Shown here: positions 33,231 through 41,026 of the stretch, one piece after another
Layout: each line of letters opens with the position of its first letter
How positions within the stretch are numbered: position 1 is the first letter of the stretch
NCBI GenBank assembly: GCA_964634465.1
Contig: CAZWLY010000001.1
Coordinates: forward strand, 1 to 64,000
Length of the DNA: 64,000 bases
Source of the DNA: CAZWLY01 sp964634465
Lineage (GTDB): Bacteria > Desulfobacterota > Desulfarculia > G963662305
Direction: 5' to 3'
Translations under genes and position numbers: made by a program
Notes under the pieces: generated by a model
The model's database searches: none
What the model was told of the DNA's origin: nothing
Seen by the model: only the letters and a program-made list of their open reading frames with translations

Positions 33231-33794
33231 ATGACCAATACGCCGGATTTATCGACCATCGGTTCCATCATCCGCCGGATCAGGACGGCGGAGAACCTCT
33301 CTCTGGCCGAGGTGGCCCAGCGAACGGGATTGAGCCAGAGCTTTCTCAGTCAGGTCGAGCGGGGGCTGACCAACCCATCGGTCAATTCCCTCCGCAAGAT
33401 CGCCCAGTCGCTGGGATGCCCCCTGAGTACTTTTTTCACTGAGACTGAACGCGCCCGTGGGCCGGTGGTCCGGAAGCACGAGCGCAAGGTGCTCAGAAAC
33501 ACCAAGTCGGCGCTGACCTACCAGTTGGTTTCCAACGATCCCAACCATCGCATTCAGCTCCTGCTCACCATGCTCGAGCCCGGCGGCTCGTCGGTGGAGA
33601 CGCCCATGACCCACAGCGGCGACGAGGCGGCGCTGTTGATCCAGGGCGTGTGTGAGTTTCAGCTCGGCGACGAGGTCTTTGAGCTTCAGGAGGGGGACTC
33701 GGTCTTCATCACCGAGAACACGCCTCATAAGTTCACCAACAGCGGCGACAAATTGCTCATCTTCGTCTCCGCGATAACCCCGCCCGGCTTCTGA
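33231..33794 (+). CDS. XRE family regulator with cupin sensor domain
   Basis: This 187-residue regulator has an N-terminal XRE helix-turn-helix (about 10-65, LAEVAQRTGLSQSFLSQVERG). Its C-terminal cupin_2 beta-barrel (about 105-180) includes HSGDEAALLIQG and ENTPHKFTNSGD. This architecture (MppR/PuuR/SutR-like) usually controls an adjacent catabolic operon and senses a small metabolite in the cupin. It is the first gene of a 14-kb co-directional run, 45 bp before ortA, so it probably regulates import and breakdown of the cluster's substrate and itself. Confidence 0.9.
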   Translation: MTNTPDLSTIGSIIRRIRTAENLSLAEVAQRTGLSQSFLSQVERGLTNPSVNSLRKIAQSLGCPLSTFFTETERARGPVVRKHERKVLRNTKSALTYQLVSNDPNHRIQLLLTMLEPGGSSVETPMTHSGDEAALLIQGVCEFQLGDEVFELQEGDSVFITENTPHKFTNSGDKLLIFVSAITPPGF

Positions 33795-33839
33795 GTCGAT
33801 CGTGGGGTCGGCAGGGATGAAGCATTGGAGGTGACCGCG

Positions 33840-34160
33840 GTGGTGATGGCCCGGAAAGGCGACCTGGTCCAGATTCACGTCGTCGTCCTCGACCCGGACG
33901 AGCGTCCCGAGACGCTGCCCGAGGACACGAAGGCGGTGCCCTACGAGGCCTGGATCAAGGGATTTCTACTCGACGAGGCGGCCGAGCCGGGCGACGAAGT
34001 CCGGATACGCACCTTTATCGGTCGGCGGCTTTCGGGAACGATGGTCATGGTCAGCCCGGTCTACGATCACGATTTCGGCCGCCCCCGCGCCGAGCTGCTG
34101 CCCATCGCCGACGAGTTGTTCGCCCGACTGGGGCGGGGGAAGGGTCAGGTAGATGGATAA
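33840..34160 (+). CDS. ortA: 2-amino-4-oxopentanoate thiolase, alpha subunit
   Basis: This small subunit of about 106 residues belongs to the AKP thiolase that cleaves 2-amino-4-oxopentanoate with CoA to acetyl-CoA and D-alanine. Recognised by the OrtA pattern: VLDPDERPETLPEDTKAVPYE, then WIKGFLLDEAAEPGDEVRI, then VSPVYDHDFGRP (as remembered from clostridial OrtA). GTG 33840 is chosen because GGAGG (33827-33831) is eight bases upstream; GTG 33843 and ATG 33846 are alternatives. It overlaps ortB by eight bases, matching the obligate two-subunit enzyme. Confidence 0.85.
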   Translation: MVMARKGDLVQIHVVVLDPDERPETLPEDTKAVPYEAWIKGFLLDEAAEPGDEVRIRTFIGRRLSGTMVMVSPVYDHDFGRPRAELLPIADELFARLGRGKGQVDG

Positions 34161-35559
34161 CAGCTATTCCGCCGTGCTGGCCCGGAGGGGCGAGATCTTG
34201 AGACGAGCCACGGGGCTCGACTACAAGCGCTACGAGCTGAGCCCCGTGGCCTTCGATTACGAGGGCCTGATGGCCTCTCCGGGCTACTCCTTCGAGGAGG
34301 TCGTCGCCGTCCTGGCCGAGACGGGGGTGGGCGGCACGCCCCTGGTGGAGTTGAAGAACATCACCGAGGCGGTCCGCTCCTTCAGCCCGCCGGGCAAGGG
34401 ATGTCGCATCTTCGTCAAGGACGAGGCGGCCAACTGCAGCGGCAGCTTCAAGGACCGCCGGGCCGCCCTGTCGGTCTATCACGCCGCCCGCCTGGGCTAC
34501 CAGGGCGTCGTGGCCGCCAGTTCCGGCAACTACGGCGCCGCCGTGGCCTCCCAGGCGGCCAAGCGCGGCTTGAAGGCGATCATCCTCCAGGAAGTGTACG
34601 ACAGCCGCAAGCGGGGCCAGCCGGAGATACTGGAGAAGACCAGGGCCTGCGAGGCCTACGGGGCGGAGGTCTGGCAACTGACCGTCGGGCCGGAGCTGTT
34701 TTACATCATGCTCCGGGTCTTGGAGGAGACCGGCTATTTCGCCGCCTCGCTCTACGTTCCCACCGGGGTCCTGGGGGTGGAGACCCTGGGATTCGAGGTC
34801 GCCCGGGACACTCTGGCCCTCTGCGGCCGGTTCCCGGACCGGGTGGCGATCACCCACGCCGGCGGAGGCAACGTCACCGGCACCGCCAGAGGGCTCAGGC
34901 GGGCCGGAGCGAAGGAGACCGAGATCGTCGGCGTATCCGTCGATCTTCAGGGACTCCACATGGCCAGCGACAAAGACTTCAACCGCAAGTCTTTCACCAC
35001 CGGCCACTCCGGCTACGGCATCCCCTTCGCCTCCTGGCCCGATCGGACCGACGTGCCCCGCAACTGCGCCCGGGCGCTGCGTTACCTGGATCGCTACGTC
35101 CTGGTCAAGCAGGGCGACGTCTTCTACGTCACCGAGATGCTGGCCAAGCTGGAGGGGATGGAGCGCGGACCGGCCGGCAACACCTCCCTGGCCGGCGCCT
35201 TGGCCCTGGCCAGAGAGATGGATCGGGACCAGATTCTGGTCGTCCAGGAAACCGAGTACACCGCCGCCGGCAAGCTGCCGACCTCGCAGTTGACCTTTGC
35301 CGAGTCGATGGGGGTCGAGGTCCGGCGGGGCGATCCCCGGCTGGGCGCGCCCGGCCGGTCGATCGTCGTCCCGGAATCGTTCGGTCAGATCGAAATCGAG
35401 GACTGGGACATGGCCGCCCTGAGGCGCTCCTATCTGAAGAACGCGGTCAAGGCGGCCGGCGACTACGTCTTGGCCGAGGCCGATTACGAGTTTTTGGCCG
35501 CCGACTCCAACAGCGACGTCGGCTTCGTTCGGGAGGTGCTGGCCGAGCTGGCGGCCTGA
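34153..35559 (+). CDS. ortB: 2-amino-4-oxopentanoate thiolase, beta subunit (PLP enzyme)
   Basis: This 468-residue PLP fold-type II enzyme resembles threonine synthase. The PLP lysine is in NCSGSFKDRRAALSVYHAA (near residue 97), followed by AASSGNYGAAVASQAA and HAGGGNVTGTARGL. Segments such as GYGIPFASWPDRTDVPR and GMERGPAGNTSLAGAL match OrtB of the clostridial ornithine pathway and differ from threonine synthases. In that pathway OraSE, Ord and a racemase accompany it; none is here. The cluster must therefore feed this thiolase from another precursor, or the enzyme cleaves a related 2-amino-4-oxo acid. Confidence 0.88.
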   Translation: MDNSYSAVLARRGEILRRATGLDYKRYELSPVAFDYEGLMASPGYSFEEVVAVLAETGVGGTPLVELKNITEAVRSFSPPGKGCRIFVKDEAANCSGSFKDRRAALSVYHAARLGYQGVVAASSGNYGAAVASQAAKRGLKAIILQEVYDSRKRGQPEILEKTRACEAYGAEVWQLTVGPELFYIMLRVLEETGYFAASLYVPTGVLGVETLGFEVARDTLALCGRFPDRVAITHAGGGNVTGTARGLRRAGAKETEIVGVSVDLQGLHMASDKDFNRKSFTTGHSGYGIPFASWPDRTDVPRNCARALRYLDRYVLVKQGDVFYVTEMLAKLEGMERGPAGNTSLAGALALAREMDRDQILVVQETEYTAAGKLPTSQLTFAESMGVEVRRGDPRLGAPGRSIVVPESFGQIEIEDWDMAALRRSYLKNAVKAAGDYVLAEADYEFLAADSNSDVGFVREVLAELAA

Positions 35560-35598
35560 AACACTCTTTCAGCAGGCCCGATGGGGCGGGGAGGAGAG

Positions 35599-36015
35599 AT
35601 GGATGCGGCTGAGATGAAGAAGGTGGTCGATGATTTCTTCGCGGCCATGAACGCCCACGACGCCGAGGCGATGGGGCGGTGCTGCACGCCGGGAGTCGTC
35701 GCCGACGAGGTGGCCGAACCGGAGAACTTCGAGGGCGTCGAGGCTCTGGTGGAGTGTTACCGCGAGCTCTTCCAGGGCTATCCCGACTGCTCGTGCCGGG
35801 TCCTGGAATGGTTCGCCGACGGACCGAACATCATCTGCCTGTGTCTCTGGAAGGCGACCAACTCCGGCGCCTTCAGGGGGAGCGAACCGACCAACAAGCC
35901 GGTCGAGTTGCGGATCGCCTATTTCTTCAGGTTCCAGGGCGAGAAGATCGACCGCATCACCGAATTCTACGACCTGGCCACGCTTCTGGTTCAGCAGGGT
36001 CAGCTTGAGCTGTAA
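35599..36015 (+). CDS. SnoaL-like / NTF2-fold protein (first copy)
   Basis: This 138-residue protein has the NTF2-like cone fold of the SnoaL/polyketide-cyclase-like family. The pattern is VVDDFFAAMNAHDAEAMGRCC, then FEGVEALVECYRELFQGYPDC, WFADGPNIICLCLWKATNSG and DRITEFYDLATLL. SnoaL-like proteins are isomerases, cyclases, hydrolases or simple ligand binders, so no reaction can be assigned. ATG 35599, preceded by GGGGAGGAG, is preferred over ATG 35581. It lies 39 bp after ortB. A second NTF2-like gene lies on the other side of the M28 gene. Confidence 0.78.
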   Translation: MDAAEMKKVVDDFFAAMNAHDAEAMGRCCTPGVVADEVAEPENFEGVEALVECYRELFQGYPDCSCRVLEWFADGPNIICLCLWKATNSGAFRGSEPTNKPVELRIAYFFRFQGEKIDRITEFYDLATLLVQQGQLEL

Positions 36016-36042
36016 CCGAAACGCCGGTTGAAGGGGGCGACG

Positions 36043-37311
36043 ATGATCAGTCAGGAAGAGTGGGCCATCATCAGGGAGATCAAGGGCGGCCGGGCCCTCA
36101 AGGACGTGGAGAACCTGGCCGCTCTGGGAGATCGCTTCGTCGGCACCGAGGGCGACAAGAAGGCCATCGAATACGTCAAAAAAGAGTTCGACCGGCTGGG
36201 GCTGGAGATCAGGGAGACGCCGATTCGGGTCCCGACCTTTCTTCAGCGCTCCGAGCCCGTCCTCAGGATCAAGGCCACCGGCCTCGAGCTGGAAGCCGTT
36301 CCGCCCTATTTCTCGCCGTCCACTCCCGAGGGCGGCCTGGAAGCCGAGGTGGTTCCCATCATCGGCGGCCAGGATGCGGATTACGAGGGCCGGGACGTGG
36401 AGGGCAAGATCGCTCTGCTCATGGAAACCGAGGGCGGCTACTCCATGTTCTGGCTGGGGACCTTCGCCCAGCGGGCGGCCGAGCGCGGCGCGGTCGGGTT
36501 GATCATCATCCATCCCATGCCCTGGCCCTACCGGATGTCGATGGAGGCCGGCAACAGCCGGATCCCCGACCGCTTCTGCGAGAAGAGGCTGCCGGCCTTG
36601 TGCGTCTCGGCCCTGGACGGGGCCAGGTTGATGTACGAGATCGGCCGCGGCAACAACGTGGTCGAGTTCAAATCCGAGACGCTCATCGAGGACCGGGACA
36701 GCGTGATCATCTCCGGTCTCAAACGGGGGCGGGAGTATCCCGAGGAGCGGATCGGGGTCATCGGCCACCGGGACAACGGCATCGCCCCGGGCGCCAACGA
36801 CAATCTCTCCGGCGCTTCGTGCATGCTCGAGCTGGCCCGGGTTCTCTCGAGCCGGGAGTGCAAGCGCGGCTTCGAGTTCATCTGTTCCACCGCCGAGGAA
36901 GGGGTGACCATCGGCGCCTGGACCTATTGCCAGCGCCACAAGGACGACCTCCAGAAGAACATGAAGGCCCTCATCGACATCGACATGATCGGCTGCGGCG
37001 GGTTGATCAAGCAGGTCGAAAAGGGTCTGTGGCCCGACTCGGAGCCGATCCTCCAGCCCGACTGGCTGATGGAGATGGTCGACGAGGTGGCCGAAGACCT
37101 GGGCTACTTCTTCGGCCGGATGACCGCCGGCTGGGGCGTGGCCGAGAGCGCCCGGTTCCTGGAGATCGGCGTACCGGCGACCTGGTTCTGGGCGCCGGAC
37201 GATCCCTACTATCACTCCGTTTACGACAAGGCCGAGAACGTCAACCCGATCAACCTCAAGGGGGTGTCGGACGTGGCCGCGGTGGTGATGTACCGCCTGG
37301 CCAACCAGTAA
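36043..37311 (+). CDS. M28 family zinc peptidase/amidohydrolase with PA domain
   Basis: This 422-residue cytoplasmic protein has no signal peptide. A PA-like insert (about 100-215) lies inside an M28 aminopeptidase-type hydrolase. Zinc ligands and catalytic residues are visible in GHRDNGIAPGANDNLSG, STAEEGVTIG, DIDMIGCGG and YYHSVYDK. M28 enzymes remove N-terminal residues or cleave acyl-amino-acid and carboxypeptidase-type bonds. Being intracellular and between two SnoaL-like genes, it probably hydrolyses an imported small amide, not protein. The ATG at 36043 has AAGGGGG upstream; the in-frame TTG 36028 is rejected. Confidence 0.85.
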   Translation: MISQEEWAIIREIKGGRALKDVENLAALGDRFVGTEGDKKAIEYVKKEFDRLGLEIRETPIRVPTFLQRSEPVLRIKATGLELEAVPPYFSPSTPEGGLEAEVVPIIGGQDADYEGRDVEGKIALLMETEGGYSMFWLGTFAQRAAERGAVGLIIIHPMPWPYRMSMEAGNSRIPDRFCEKRLPALCVSALDGARLMYEIGRGNNVVEFKSETLIEDRDSVIISGLKRGREYPEERIGVIGHRDNGIAPGANDNLSGASCMLELARVLSSRECKRGFEFICSTAEEGVTIGAWTYCQRHKDDLQKNMKALIDIDMIGCGGLIKQVEKGLWPDSEPILQPDWLMEMVDEVAEDLGYFFGRMTAGWGVAESARFLEIGVPATWFWAPDDPYYHSVYDKAENVNPINLKGVSDVAAVVMYRLANQ

Positions 37312-37376
37312 GAAGCGGTAGAGCCCATAGCGATTGATGGACCAGGGTCCACGGACCCGAGGGGAAGGGGGTAAGG

Positions 37377-37880
37377 ATGCAGTCGAAGGATTACCGAATG
37401 GTGGAAAAGACGTTGATCTATGAGCCGATCGAGGTGTTGGCCGCCGGCAAGACCGACCAGGAGAGGGCCAACCTGGAGTTGGTAGTGACCGAACTCCAGG
37501 GCTGGGACCAGCAAGACGTGGAAAAGGTCATCTCGGTCATGGCCCCGGATTGCGTCTACTACGACATCACCGGCGAGCCGGCCGTCGGCCACGAGGGGCT
37601 CAGGGAGTTCGGCCTCGGCTGGACCAAGGCCGTGCCCGACTTCACCATCTTCGTCGAGGCGTTTATCGTCGACGGCGACAAGATCGCCGACATGGGGCGC
37701 ATCGAGGGCTCCATCCAGGGCGAGTTCTTCGGCCTGCCGGCCACGGGCAAGAAGTTCAGTTGCCAGTATTTCCAGTTCTGCCTGATCGAGAACGGCAAGA
37801 TCAAGTACGTCCGCGACCACTGGAACGCGGCCGACATGTACAACCAGGTCGGCTGGGACATCATGGCCCTCAAGGCTTGA
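37377..37880 (+). CDS. SnoaL-like / NTF2-fold protein (second copy)
   Basis: This 167-residue protein has a short N-terminal extension before an NTF2/SnoaL-like domain. The pattern is NLELVVTELQGWDQQDVEKVISVMAPDC, VGHEGLREFGLGWTKAVPDF and GEFFGLPATGKKFSCQYFQFC, ending VRDHWNAADMYNQVGW. The ester-cyclase/SnoaL-type KKF and HWN segments are clearer here than in the first copy, and the two are only distantly related. Reaction unknown. It lies 65 bp after the M28 gene. Confidence 0.78.
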   Translation: MQSKDYRMVEKTLIYEPIEVLAAGKTDQERANLELVVTELQGWDQQDVEKVISVMAPDCVYYDITGEPAVGHEGLREFGLGWTKAVPDFTIFVEAFIVDGDKIADMGRIEGSIQGEFFGLPATGKKFSCQYFQFCLIENGKIKYVRDHWNAADMYNQVGWDIMALKA

Positions 37881-37953
37881 CCGGCCGGGTGATCGGCCGC
37901 CGGACCGCCCGGCCGCGACCCGGCCGCGGGCGGGCGACGAGGGGAAAGCGGGT

Positions 37954-39618
37954 ATGTTCTCACTGGTCATAAAAAACGTCAGAGTGGTCGATGGTCTGGG
38001 CAACCCCTGGTACCGGGCCGACGTCGGCGTCGCGGGGGACGAGATCGCCTTCATCGGCCGGCTCGAAGAGCCGGAGGCCGAGCGTGTCATAGACGGCCGG
38101 GACCGGATACTCAGTCCCGGTTTCATCGACATGCACTCCCACGGCGAGATGGTGCTCCTCAACGATCGCCAGATCGAGCTGATGCAGGGCCGGATCAGGC
38201 AGGGGGTGACCACCGAGATCATCGGCAACTGCGGCATCAGCGTCGCCCCGGTGGCCGACGAACTGAAACCGGCCCTGGCGGCCAGCGTGAGTTGGATGAC
38301 CCCCGAGGAGGTCGAGTGGAGCTGGAACTCGATGGGCGAGTTCCTGGAGGTGCTGGAGCAAAAGGGAGTGGTCATCAACGTCGGCACCCTGACCGGCCAT
38401 GGCGCGATAAGGACCTCGGTCAAGGGCTTCGCCGCCGGGCTGTGCTCGCCGGCCGAGATCGAGAAGATGAAGGACCTCCTCCGGGAGACCTTCGAGCAGG
38501 GTTCCTTCGGCTTGTCCAACGGCTTGATCTACGCGCCGGGCATGTTCGCCGACACCGAGGAGTTTATCGAGCTGGGCCGGGTGGTCGCCGAGTACGACGC
38601 CATCTTCACCAGCCACATCCGCGGCTCCTCCGAGACCGACGTCGAGGCCCAGCAGGAACTGCTGACCATCGGCGAGAGGACCGGGTGCCGAGTTCACCGG
38701 TCCCATTACGAGGCCTTCGGCCGCGACAATTGGCACAAGATCGAAATCACCCTCCGGATGGACGAGGAGGCCAGAGCCCGGGGCGTGGACATGGCCTTCG
38801 ACATGTTCCCCTACACCGCGGCCAACACGATGATGGTCGCCATCTACCCGCCCTGGACCCTGGACGGCGGTTGGGAGAAGTTCCTGGCCGGTCTCCGGGA
38901 CCCCGAGGTCAGACGCCGGGCCGAACACGACATCGAGAACGTCGAGCCGGTCTGGCCGACCTGGAGACCGGGAAGCTGGCCCCACAATCTGGTCAAGGCG
39001 ACCGGCTGGGAGAACATCTACATCGGCTACATCCCCAGCGAGAAGAACAAACCCTACGAGGGGCTCTCCCTGGCCGAACTGGGCCGGGCGAGAGGCAAGT
39101 CTCCCTTCGACGCCATCACCGATCTGATGATCGAGGAGGAGGGCGCCATCAGCCAGATCATCTTCGGCGTCTCCGGCGATCGGGACAACGAGGAGCCGAT
39201 GATGGCCATCCTCACCCATCCCCTGGGCGGCTTTGCCACCGACACCTGGGACCTGGGGCGAGGCAAGCCCCATCCGGCCGCCTTCGGCATGTATCCCCGC
39301 ATCCTGGGACGCTACGTCCGGGAGCAGAAGCGGCTCACCCTGGAGGACGCCGTCCGGCGGATGACCTCCTTCCCGGCCAACCGAGTGGGGCTGAAAAAGA
39401 GGGGCGTGGTGGCTGAAGGCTACTACGCCGACCTGGTCGTGTTCGACCCGGAAACCGTCATCGACGCCTCGAGTTACGAAGAGCCGAGGCGCAACCCGGT
39501 GGGAATAGATTACGTCATCGTCAACGGTCGGATCGTGGTCGAAGAAGGCAGGCTCAACCACATTCGGCCGGGCAAGGTGTTGAGGAAAACCGACGCCTGG
39601 TCGAGAGGCCGGGCCTGA
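37954..39618 (+). CDS. N-acyl-D-amino-acid deacylase (amidohydrolase superfamily)
   Basis: This 554-residue zinc amidohydrolase has DMHSHGEM for metal site 1, the GNCGISVAP loop typical of D-aminoacylases, SHIRGSSETD and VHRSHYEAFG histidines. The C-terminal part is TSFPANRVGLKKRGVVAEGYYADLVVFDPETV. The family deacylates N-acyl-D-amino acids or related N-acylated or cyclic amides. There is no signal peptide. In an operon with alanine dehydrogenase and a thiolase that yields D-alanine, it points to an N-acylated D-amino acid or similar compound as pathway substrate. D-hydantoinase-like alternatives are less likely from the motifs. Confidence 0.85.
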   Translation: MFSLVIKNVRVVDGLGNPWYRADVGVAGDEIAFIGRLEEPEAERVIDGRDRILSPGFIDMHSHGEMVLLNDRQIELMQGRIRQGVTTEIIGNCGISVAPVADELKPALAASVSWMTPEEVEWSWNSMGEFLEVLEQKGVVINVGTLTGHGAIRTSVKGFAAGLCSPAEIEKMKDLLRETFEQGSFGLSNGLIYAPGMFADTEEFIELGRVVAEYDAIFTSHIRGSSETDVEAQQELLTIGERTGCRVHRSHYEAFGRDNWHKIEITLRMDEEARARGVDMAFDMFPYTAANTMMVAIYPPWTLDGGWEKFLAGLRDPEVRRRAEHDIENVEPVWPTWRPGSWPHNLVKATGWENIYIGYIPSEKNKPYEGLSLAELGRARGKSPFDAITDLMIEEEGAISQIIFGVSGDRDNEEPMMAILTHPLGGFATDTWDLGRGKPHPAAFGMYPRILGRYVREQKRLTLEDAVRRMTSFPANRVGLKKRGVVAEGYYADLVVFDPETVIDASSYEEPRRNPVGIDYVIVNGRIVVEEGRLNHIRPGKVLRKTDAWSRGRA

Positions 39619-39639
39619 CCATCGAGGGAGGGGACGAGA

Positions 39640-40476
39640 ATGCCATCAAAGGAGACGGTGCTCAGCAACTGGATCTTCGCCGGGCTCAAAGAGATCGGGG
39701 CCAAGCCCGAGGAAAACCTCTACGTCTGGTCCCAGGGCCTGGGCTTTCACCACCACAACCTGCTCAACGGCCTGGCCAAGAACGTCGAGGACGAATCGGT
39801 CCGGCGGGCCATCCTGACCGACATCTGGAAGCACTTCTTTTCGATCGGCCTCGAACGACCCAACCAGGTCCTGGGCGTGACGGCCGAGCCTGATCTGAAT
39901 CGCCTCGACGAGACCCTGCTGGGCATCATGAACGACCGGGAGCACCCGGCCATTCTGGGCATGGGCGAGTACGTCGAGGAGGCCCTCTACAACTGGGTTC
40001 GGACCTTCGCCGTCTACGACTTCAGCGTCTACACCTATCTGGAGAAGCATCTCGGAGCCAAGGAGGCTCTGAAAATCTACATGGACATGTGGGAGTCTTT
40101 CGCCCTGGCCAACGTCGAGCACGTCAAGGAGGCGTTGGGCATCGGCGGCCCCGAGGACGTGACCATGGAAAAGCTGGGCCAGGTCTCCAAGGCCTACTGG
40201 GAGGCCATCGGCTGCTCCTACCACCCGACCATAGAGACCGAAGACGTCCACGAGGCCGAGCTGGGCGATTGCGCCTACTGGTGGAACATGAGGGAGATCA
40301 TGGGCGAGGACAAGTGCCGGTCCATGACCCTCAAGACCGAGGCCGTGGTCTCGGTCAACTACTACGACGCCATCCTCAAGGCGCTGGGGGTCTTCGACAA
40401 GTACGCCTTCACCATGGACAAGTTCCAGTGCTGCGGCGACGACCACTGCCGGGTCAGGTTCGAGCGGCGGAAATAA
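39640..40476 (+). CDS. ATC hydrolase-like / V4R-like cysteine protein (first paralogue)
   Basis: This 278-residue protein has a helical N-terminal region and a C-terminal domain ending in FQCCGDDHCRVRFERRK. That cysteine end resembles the L-2-amino-thiazoline-4-carboxylate hydrolase (ATC) family and V4R domains. It aligns well by eye with the gene at 42178: DFSVYTYLEKHLGAKEALKI against DFAMFHELEEEFGTDKAVEL, and shared VTME and terminal RRK. The match to ATC hydrolase is a weak family-level impression. Nothing in the sequence proves a thiazoline substrate. The histidine-rich GFHHHNLL segment near residue 37 could bind metal. Confidence 0.5.
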   Translation: MPSKETVLSNWIFAGLKEIGAKPEENLYVWSQGLGFHHHNLLNGLAKNVEDESVRRAILTDIWKHFFSIGLERPNQVLGVTAEPDLNRLDETLLGIMNDREHPAILGMGEYVEEALYNWVRTFAVYDFSVYTYLEKHLGAKEALKIYMDMWESFALANVEHVKEALGIGGPEDVTMEKLGQVSKAYWEAIGCSYHPTIETEDVHEAELGDCAYWWNMREIMGEDKCRSMTLKTEAVVSVNYYDAILKALGVFDKYAFTMDKFQCCGDDHCRVRFERRK

Positions 40477-40522
40477 CCACCCACTCGACCGCCAAGCCGG
40501 CCGGGAAGACGAGGAGTGATCA

Positions 40523-40996
40523 GTGAAAATACTAATCGTCTACCATTCCAAGACGGGCAACACCAAGGCCATGGCCGAGGCGGTCGGGGCCGGGGTCAGG
40601 GCCGAGGGCGTCGAGGCGGTTCTCAAACCCGTCCAGGCGGCCGAGGTGACCGAACTGCCCGACTACGACGGGATCATCATCGGCTCGCCGACCTACTTCG
40701 CTGCCGTGTCGGCCGAGATCAAGCGGTTCATCGACGACTCGATCAAGGTCTGGAAGGAGCTGAGGGGCAAGGTCGGGGCGGCCTTCGTCTCGGCCGGCGG
40801 CGTCGGCGGCGGCGGCGAGACGGCCATTCTGGACATTCTCCGGGCCTTCCTGGTCCACGGCATGATCGTGCCCGGCTTCGTCGAGGGCGGCCATTACGGG
40901 CCCCTGTCCATCGAGCGGCCGGACGAAGCCAAGACCCAGGCCTGCCGTGAGTTCGGGGCCGACGTGGCCCGGTTGGTCAAAAAAATTGCCGTCTAG
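40523..40996 (+). CDS. Flavodoxin / WrbA-like FMN protein
   Basis: This 157-residue flavodoxin-fold protein has the FMN phosphate loop HSKTGNTKAMAEAV at the N-terminus, IIIGSPTYFAAVSAEIKRFID for the first flavin loop and FVSAGGVGGGGETAI for the second. It could be a low-potential electron carrier or an NAD(P)H:quinone reductase. The GTG at 40523 lies 46 bp after the ATC-like gene. Its place inside a catabolic operon suggests that one step needs reducing equivalents. Confidence 0.88.
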   Translation: MKILIVYHSKTGNTKAMAEAVGAGVRAEGVEAVLKPVQAAEVTELPDYDGIIIGSPTYFAAVSAEIKRFIDDSIKVWKELRGKVGAAFVSAGGVGGGGETAILDILRAFLVHGMIVPGFVEGGHYGPLSIERPDEAKTQACREFGADVARLVKKIAV

Positions 40997-41026
40997 CCGC
41001 CCGGCGGGGCGAGAGGATAGCAGGCG

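Noticed and set aside
34153..35559. Threonine synthase
   Set aside because: The fold and PLP motifs are shared, but characteristic OrtB segments and the adjacent ortA identify the AKP thiolase beta subunit.
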